Source: Verrucomicrobiales bacterium (GTDB lineage: Bacteria > Verrucomicrobiota > Verrucomicrobiia > Limisphaerales > RI-55). From it: a DNA stretch of 18,804 nucleotides. The stretch is from positions 30,276 through 49,079 of the forward strand of contig DNDP01000167.1 of assembly GCA_003484235.1 (NCBI GenBank), given 5' to 3'. The notes under the pieces are model-generated. The model saw only the letters and a list, made by a program, of their open reading frames with translations. It did no database searches and had not been told where the DNA came from. Below are positions 15,449-18,804 of the stretch, one piece after another (positions within the stretch are counted from its first letter, which is position 1; each line of letters begins with the position of its first letter). Made by a program: the position numbers and the translations under genes.

Positions 15449-15976
15449 ATGGAAGGAGCGAAGGAACTGGCGAAGGCGGAAGTGCTGGAAGTGCCCACCC
15501 GGTGGGTGCTGCCGGTCCGGAACGTGACGCGGGCGGAGTGCCTGAAGGAACTGCGGACGCTGGGAGAACACTTTCAGAAAGGTCTTGAAGGGCTGGGCAG
15601 CCTGTATCTGCGGATCACCGATCACATTCGCCATTACGAACTGACGGCCGAAGAAGTGCGGGCGACGTTCAAGCCGGTGGGATTTCAGGACAGCCGGATC
15701 AGCGAGCTTCTGCGGGTGGCCACTGCGCCCGAAACCATCTACCGCGAGTATTCGGCCCGGCTGGTGGGCTTCCGGATCGCCTTGAAGAAGACCCGGATGT
15801 TCTACATGGTCGGCCGCAATCAACCCCGATACCGGCGACGGCAACTGCAGCGGGCGGCGGTCCGGCTGGTGAAGCGGCTGCGGGAAAACAACCTGAGCGA
15901 GTGGCAATTCAACTACGGAGGACTGCAAATCGTGGCACACGATGAACTGAATATAACTTACATTGTGCGTCTATAA
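15449..15976 (+). CDS. Unrecognised 175-aa protein of a repeat-bounded module
   Basis: I do not recognise this family. A perfect AAGGAGGT (15432-15439) lies 9 bases before the ATG, the strongest ribosome-binding site in the window, which supports real translation. The protein looks soluble and mostly helical: a Lys/Glu-rich start (MEGAKELAKAEVLE), a helical middle (ECLKELRTLGEHFQKGLEGL, then LYLRITDHIRHYEL), a possible DNA-binding-like segment (LTAEEVRATFKPVGFQDSRI followed by SELLRVATAPETIYREY), and a strongly basic tail (QPRYRRRQLQRAAVRLVKRL). Nucleic-acid binding is a reasonable guess from charge only. There are no cysteines, HUH, DDE, YXDD or recombinase signatures that I can see. The right copy of the 18-bp repeat encodes its near-terminal ELNITYI residues. 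It follows xseA on the same strand after a 597-bp gap and converges on lepB. Confidence 0.65.
   Translation: MEGAKELAKAEVLEVPTRWVLPVRNVTRAECLKELRTLGEHFQKGLEGLGSLYLRITDHIRHYELTAEEVRATFKPVGFQDSRISELLRVATAPETIYREYSARLVGFRIALKKTRMFYMVGRNQPRYRRRQLQRAAVRLVKRLRENNLSEWQFNYGGLQIVAHDELNITYIVRL
15945..15962 (+). repeat. Right copy of an 18-bp direct repeat
   Basis: AACTGAATATAACTTACA differs from the left copy (14926-14943) at one base. It lies inside the 3' end of the 175-aa ORF, 14 bases before the ORF's end. The copies are 1019 bp apart, start to start. Confidence 0.8.
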
Positions 15977-16048
15977 TGCGTGCCCACAAGATGAAGCCGA
16001 ATGGCAAATTATTCCTCGGGCCATGTGGCATTCGCACCCCGTCTCCCA

Positions 16049-17236
16049 TCAACGGTGTCCCCACCCAAATCGGCTCGTGATCGGCCAGTAGACGAAAAAG
16101 GATTTGCCGATCACGTTCTCTTTGGGGATGGGCCCCCAATACCGCGAATCAGAACTGTTCAGCGTGTTGTCGCCAAAAGCGAGATAGGCATCGTCCGGCA
16201 CTTCATAAATGTATTCGCCGTCGGGAAAGTATCGGGCGATGGGGCTTCCCAGCATGCGAAGAGCCGTGCCGTTGTTGACGTGTCCAAAATAATCGCCGTC
16301 ATTCTTTGGCGGTCCGGAGAATGTATAAACATTCTCAAAATGAGGCGTAGAAGCATCAAGGCGCCTGCCGTCGATCACCACGTGCTGGTCGTCGCCGATC
16401 TGCACACTCTCGCCGCCCAATGCAACCAATCGCTTGATGTAGAACTGATCTTGCTGAGGGATCTGTGTACCTGCGGTGGCAAAGACGATGATGTCGCCGC
16501 GTTCAGGCATCCGGAAATTGTAAGTCAACCGGTCCACGAACAAATGGTCGCCGCTGTGGACCTTCAGATTGAAGATTCTGTCTCCGGCCCGGAACAACTC
16601 GTCCTGAATTCTCCCGGCTTCATTCACCAGGCCGGCCCGTTGAAACAGCCGGTCGTCAGGGAACCAGACGGTGTGCTTCTGGCCGCCGATGTAGTAGTCC
16701 TGCTTCAGATTGAACAGCAGAAATTTGACAGGCGGCAGAACTCTCTCAAGTCGGCCATCCACCTTGACCGTTTCCCGGACATACGCGACTCCACTGGTCC
16801 AATACTCCCATTTGCGTTTGAGGCCACGCGGAATCTCCTCGTCTGGTGCGAGATAATCATGTGTGACGCCGTAAAGCGTTGGCTGCATCGATCCCGTAGG
16901 AATCTTGAAAGGCTGCAGGAAAAACGTCCTGATGCCGACCGCCACGGCGATGGCCACCAGAAATACCTCGATGTTCTCGCGGATCGAAGCGCTCGGATAC
17001 GGCTTCAACCATTTGTTGGCCGCCTTTTCCAGTTCCACCATCTGGCTCTTCAAAGCCTCGCGCCCGGCACCGGAATCGACGGCCGACTGCATTGCCGCCA
17101 TGGCATCGCACAAACCTGCCACCGCCGTAGAACCCAGCAGATCCCGTTGATGATTGAGCAGCTTCTGAACCTGCCGGCGCATCTCGGTGGCCTGACGGAC
17201 CGTCTTGGATAGAAACCAGCGAATGTTCATCGGCAT
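16049..17236 (-). CDS. lepB: Signal peptidase I with a large insertion
   Basis: The enzyme removes signal peptides from exported preproteins at the cytoplasmic membrane. One membrane helix is visible (about 88-108, EVFLVAIAVAVGIRTFFLQPF), followed directly by the catalytic-serine box IPTGSMQPTL (Ser116). Box C is near 225-245 (GDHLFVDRLTYNFRMPERGD). The catalytic lysine lies in QFYIKRLVALGGESV (Lys268), and the GDN...SSDSRYWGPIP box is near the C-terminus. Ser and Lys are 152 residues apart, against 55 in E. coli, because of an insertion of about 90 residues after the serine box. An extra N-terminal region of about 85 residues is helical and probably cytoplasmic. The ATG at 17236 is annotated, but AGGGGA upstream is better spaced for the ATG at 17230. 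It follows lepA by 12 bases, the common lepA-lepB arrangement. Confidence 0.95.
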   Translation of the reverse strand: MPMNIRWFLSKTVRQATEMRRQVQKLLNHQRDLLGSTAVAGLCDAMAAMQSAVDSGAGREALKSQMVELEKAANKWLKPYPSASIRENIEVFLVAIAVAVGIRTFFLQPFKIPTGSMQPTLYGVTHDYLAPDEEIPRGLKRKWEYWTSGVAYVRETVKVDGRLERVLPPVKFLLFNLKQDYYIGGQKHTVWFPDDRLFQRAGLVNEAGRIQDELFRAGDRIFNLKVHSGDHLFVDRLTYNFRMPERGDIIVFATAGTQIPQQDQFYIKRLVALGGESVQIGDDQHVVIDGRRLDASTPHFENVYTFSGPPKNDGDYFGHVNNGTALRMLGSPIARYFPDGEYIYEVPDDAYLAFGDNTLNSSDSRYWGPIPKENVIGKSFFVYWPITSRFGWGHR

Positions 17237-17248
17237 GTATCCCCTGCC

Positions 17249-18804
17249 CTACGATTTGAGCACCTGGATGAAGGCTTCCTGCGGAATGTTGATCGAGCCG
17301 ATCGACTTCATCCGCTTCTTTCCTTCCTTCTGCTTTTCAAGCAGCTTTCGCTTTCGAGTGATGTCACCCCCGTAGCATTTCGCGGTGACGTCCTTGCGCA
17401 GGGCGCCGAGCGTTTCCCGGGCGACGATCTTGCCGCCGATCGCGGCCTGGATGGCGACTTGGTACTGTTGTCGCGGAATGACTTCCTTCAGCTTGGCCGC
17501 CAGCGCCCGACCGCGGAACTCGGCCTTGCTGCGGTGCACCAACGCGGAAAAGGCATCCATCACTTCACCATTTACCAGGATGTCGAGCTTGACCATGTCG
17601 CTGGCCTCGTAGCCGTCGTGCTCATAGTCCATCGAGCCGTAGCCGCGGGTGATCGATTTGATGCGGTCGTGGAAATCGATGAGGATCTCGTTCAGCGGCG
17701 TACGGGCTGTCAGCATGACCCGGCGCGCGTCCAGCGTCTCGGTGTGGTCAATCAAGCCCCGTTTTTCAGAGATCAAGGACATGATGTCCCCGATGTTTTC
17801 ATTCGGTGAGATTACGAACGTCTTCACCATCGGTTCGCGGATCTCGTCAATCGTGGTCACTTCCGGCATGAAGGCCGGATTGTCGATCTCCACCTCTACA
17901 CCGTCGGTCTTCAGCACCCTGTAGACCACGCTCGGATAGGTGGCGATGATGTCCATGTCGAACTCCCGCCGCAGCCGTTCCTGGATGATTTCCATGTGCA
18001 GCAGACCGAGGAATCCGCAGCGAAATCCGAATCCCAGTGCCGCGGAACTTTCCGTCTGAAATACAAACGCGGCGTCGTTGAGCTGCAACTTCGCGATGTT
18101 CACCTTGAGGTGTTCGTAGTCCGCCGGATTGATCGGATAGATCCCGCTGAACACCATCGGATGGATCTCCTGAAATCCCGGCAGCGTGGGCGATGGGAAT
18201 CGTGAATCCGTGAGCGTGTCGCCGACCTTCACCTCCCGGGGCGTCTTGATGTTCGCCGTAATGTAACCCGTTTCCCCCTCGGTCAGGCACTCCCGGGCAT
18301 AAGGTTTCGGATTGAAGGATCCCACCTCCTTCACCTCCACCGTTCGGTCGGAGTGCAGCAGTTTGACCATGGTCCCCGGCCGCAACTCGCCATTGAACAC
18401 GCGGACCAGGACCACCACGCCCTTGTAGGTGTCGAAATAGGAATCGAAGATCAGCGCCTGCAGCGAACGCGCCCCGGTTGCCTTGGGTGGAGGCACGCGA
18501 GCCACGATCGCCTCCAGAATGTCATCGATCCCGATGCCCTCCTTGGCGCTGGCCGGGATGGCCGTGTCGCCCGGAATGGCTAAGATGTCCTCTAGTTGCT
18601 GGCGGGCGAGCGGCAGGTCCGCGTGGGGAAGGTCGATCTTGTTGATGATCGGAATGATCTCAAGATTCTGCTTCATCGCCAGGTGGACGTTGGCGACAGT
18701 CTGCGCCTCGACCCCCTGTGCGGCATCCACGATCAGCAACGCTCCCTCGCAGGCGCTCAGGCTGCGTGACACCTCGTAGGCGAAGTCCACATGTCCTGGG
18801 GTGT
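17249..18804 (-). CDS. lepA: Elongation factor 4 (LepA GTPase), 5' end beyond the window
   Basis: The frame runs to the right edge. Its first complete codons read TPGHVDFAYEVSRSL, the G3 (switch II) motif, so about 80-90 N-terminal residues including the P-loop are missing. G4 (NKIDLP) and G5 (SAKEG) follow. Next come domain II (VVLVRVFNGELRPGTMVKLL), domains III and V with YRVLKTDGVEVEIDNPAFMP and GSMDYEHDGYEASDMVKLDI, and the LepA-specific C-terminal domain (CYGGDITRKRKLLEKQKEGK, then MKSIGSINIPQEAF). These exclude EF-G and TypA. LepA is a ribosome-binding GTPase implicated in back-translocation or initiation and ribosome biogenesis. It is upstream of lepB in the same operon. Confidence 0.97.
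   Translation of the reverse strand, partial: TPGHVDFAYEVSRSLSACEGALLIVDAAQGVEAQTVANVHLAMKQNLEIIPIINKIDLPHADLPLARQQLEDILAIPGDTAIPASAKEGIGIDDILEAIVARVPPPKATGARSLQALIFDSYFDTYKGVVVLVRVFNGELRPGTMVKLLHSDRTVEVKEVGSFNPKPYARECLTEGETGYITANIKTPREVKVGDTLTDSRFPSPTLPGFQEIHPMVFSGIYPINPADYEHLKVNIAKLQLNDAAFVFQTESSAALGFGFRCGFLGLLHMEIIQERLRREFDMDIIATYPSVVYRVLKTDGVEVEIDNPAFMPEVTTIDEIREPMVKTFVISPNENIGDIMSLISEKRGLIDHTETLDARRVMLTARTPLNEILIDFHDRIKSITRGYGSMDYEHDGYEASDMVKLDILVNGEVMDAFSALVHRSKAEFRGRALAAKLKEVIPRQQYQVAIQAAIGGKIVARETLGALRKDVTAKCYGGDITRKRKLLEKQKEGKKRMKSIGSINIPQEAFIQVLKS

Noticed and set aside
14852..15976. A transposon or insertion sequence with a known transposase
   Set aside because: No terminal inverted repeats, DDE, HUH or serine/tyrosine recombinase signatures were seen; only direct repeats are present, so it is reported as an unknown module.
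16001..17212. A 403-codon plus-strand frame opposite lepB
   Set aside because: It is antisense to lepB, which has all signal peptidase I catalytic boxes.
1..18804. tRNA, rRNA or CRISPR features
   Set aside because: No cloverleaf with a conserved TTCGA arm, no rRNA core sequence and no regularly spaced repeats were noticed when reading both strands; this was by eye, not by a covariance search.

Overview
The window is GC-rich, densely coded bacterial chromosome. The gene mix suggests Verrucomicrobiota, perhaps a Pedosphaera/Limisphaera-like lineage: a DUF1080 (3-keto-disaccharide hydrolase-type) lipoprotein, a large secreted PKD-domain metalloprotease, a cytosolic Ser/Thr kinase, an enlarged signal peptidase I next to lepA, and few good Shine-Dalgarno sites. 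This placement is inferred from gene content; no rRNA is present to confirm it.

Layout. (1) 1-2256, minus: a secreted metzincin protease open to the left window edge, with HExxHxxGxxH, a Met-turn, a PKD domain and the start of a carboxypeptidase-regulatory-like repeat. (2) 2491-3378, plus: a DUF1080 lipoprotein whose 3' end overlaps, tail to tail, a stand-alone UvrC-type GIY-YIG protein (3350-4351, minus). (3) 4404-4622, plus: a small unrecognised protein. (4) 9110-4665, minus: a two-gene RND efflux operon, adaptor lipoprotein then AcrB-type pump. No outer-membrane channel or regulator gene is beside it. (5) 9435-9794, plus: a HesB/IscA-type Fe-S carrier with a consensus promoter almost touching its start codon. 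It converges on the comF-accD pair (11558-9859, minus) across a shared bidirectional terminator. (6) 11715-14851, plus: a Ser/Thr kinase, a YmdB-type metallophosphoesterase and xseA, probably one operon. (7) 14852-15976: an anomalous stretch of about 1.1 kb with no recognisable xseB. It holds a GC-rich, probably non-coding leader, a long imperfect hairpin, a purine-rich tract, and an unrecognised 175-aa ORF behind a perfect AAGGAGGT. AT-rich 18-bp direct repeats bound it. (8) 18804-16049, minus: lepA (5' end beyond the window) followed closely by lepB.

Most genes are housekeeping: fatty-acid synthesis entry (accD), Fe-S assembly, DNA repair and recombination (xseA, the GIY-YIG protein), translation (lepA) and protein secretion (lepB). 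The part that known families do not explain is the repeat-bounded module at about 14.92-15.97 kb. It is the best candidate here for an undescribed element, probably a small mobile or repeat-associated unit with an RNA-like leader and one accessory protein. No transposase, reverse transcriptase or nuclease motif could be recognised in it.
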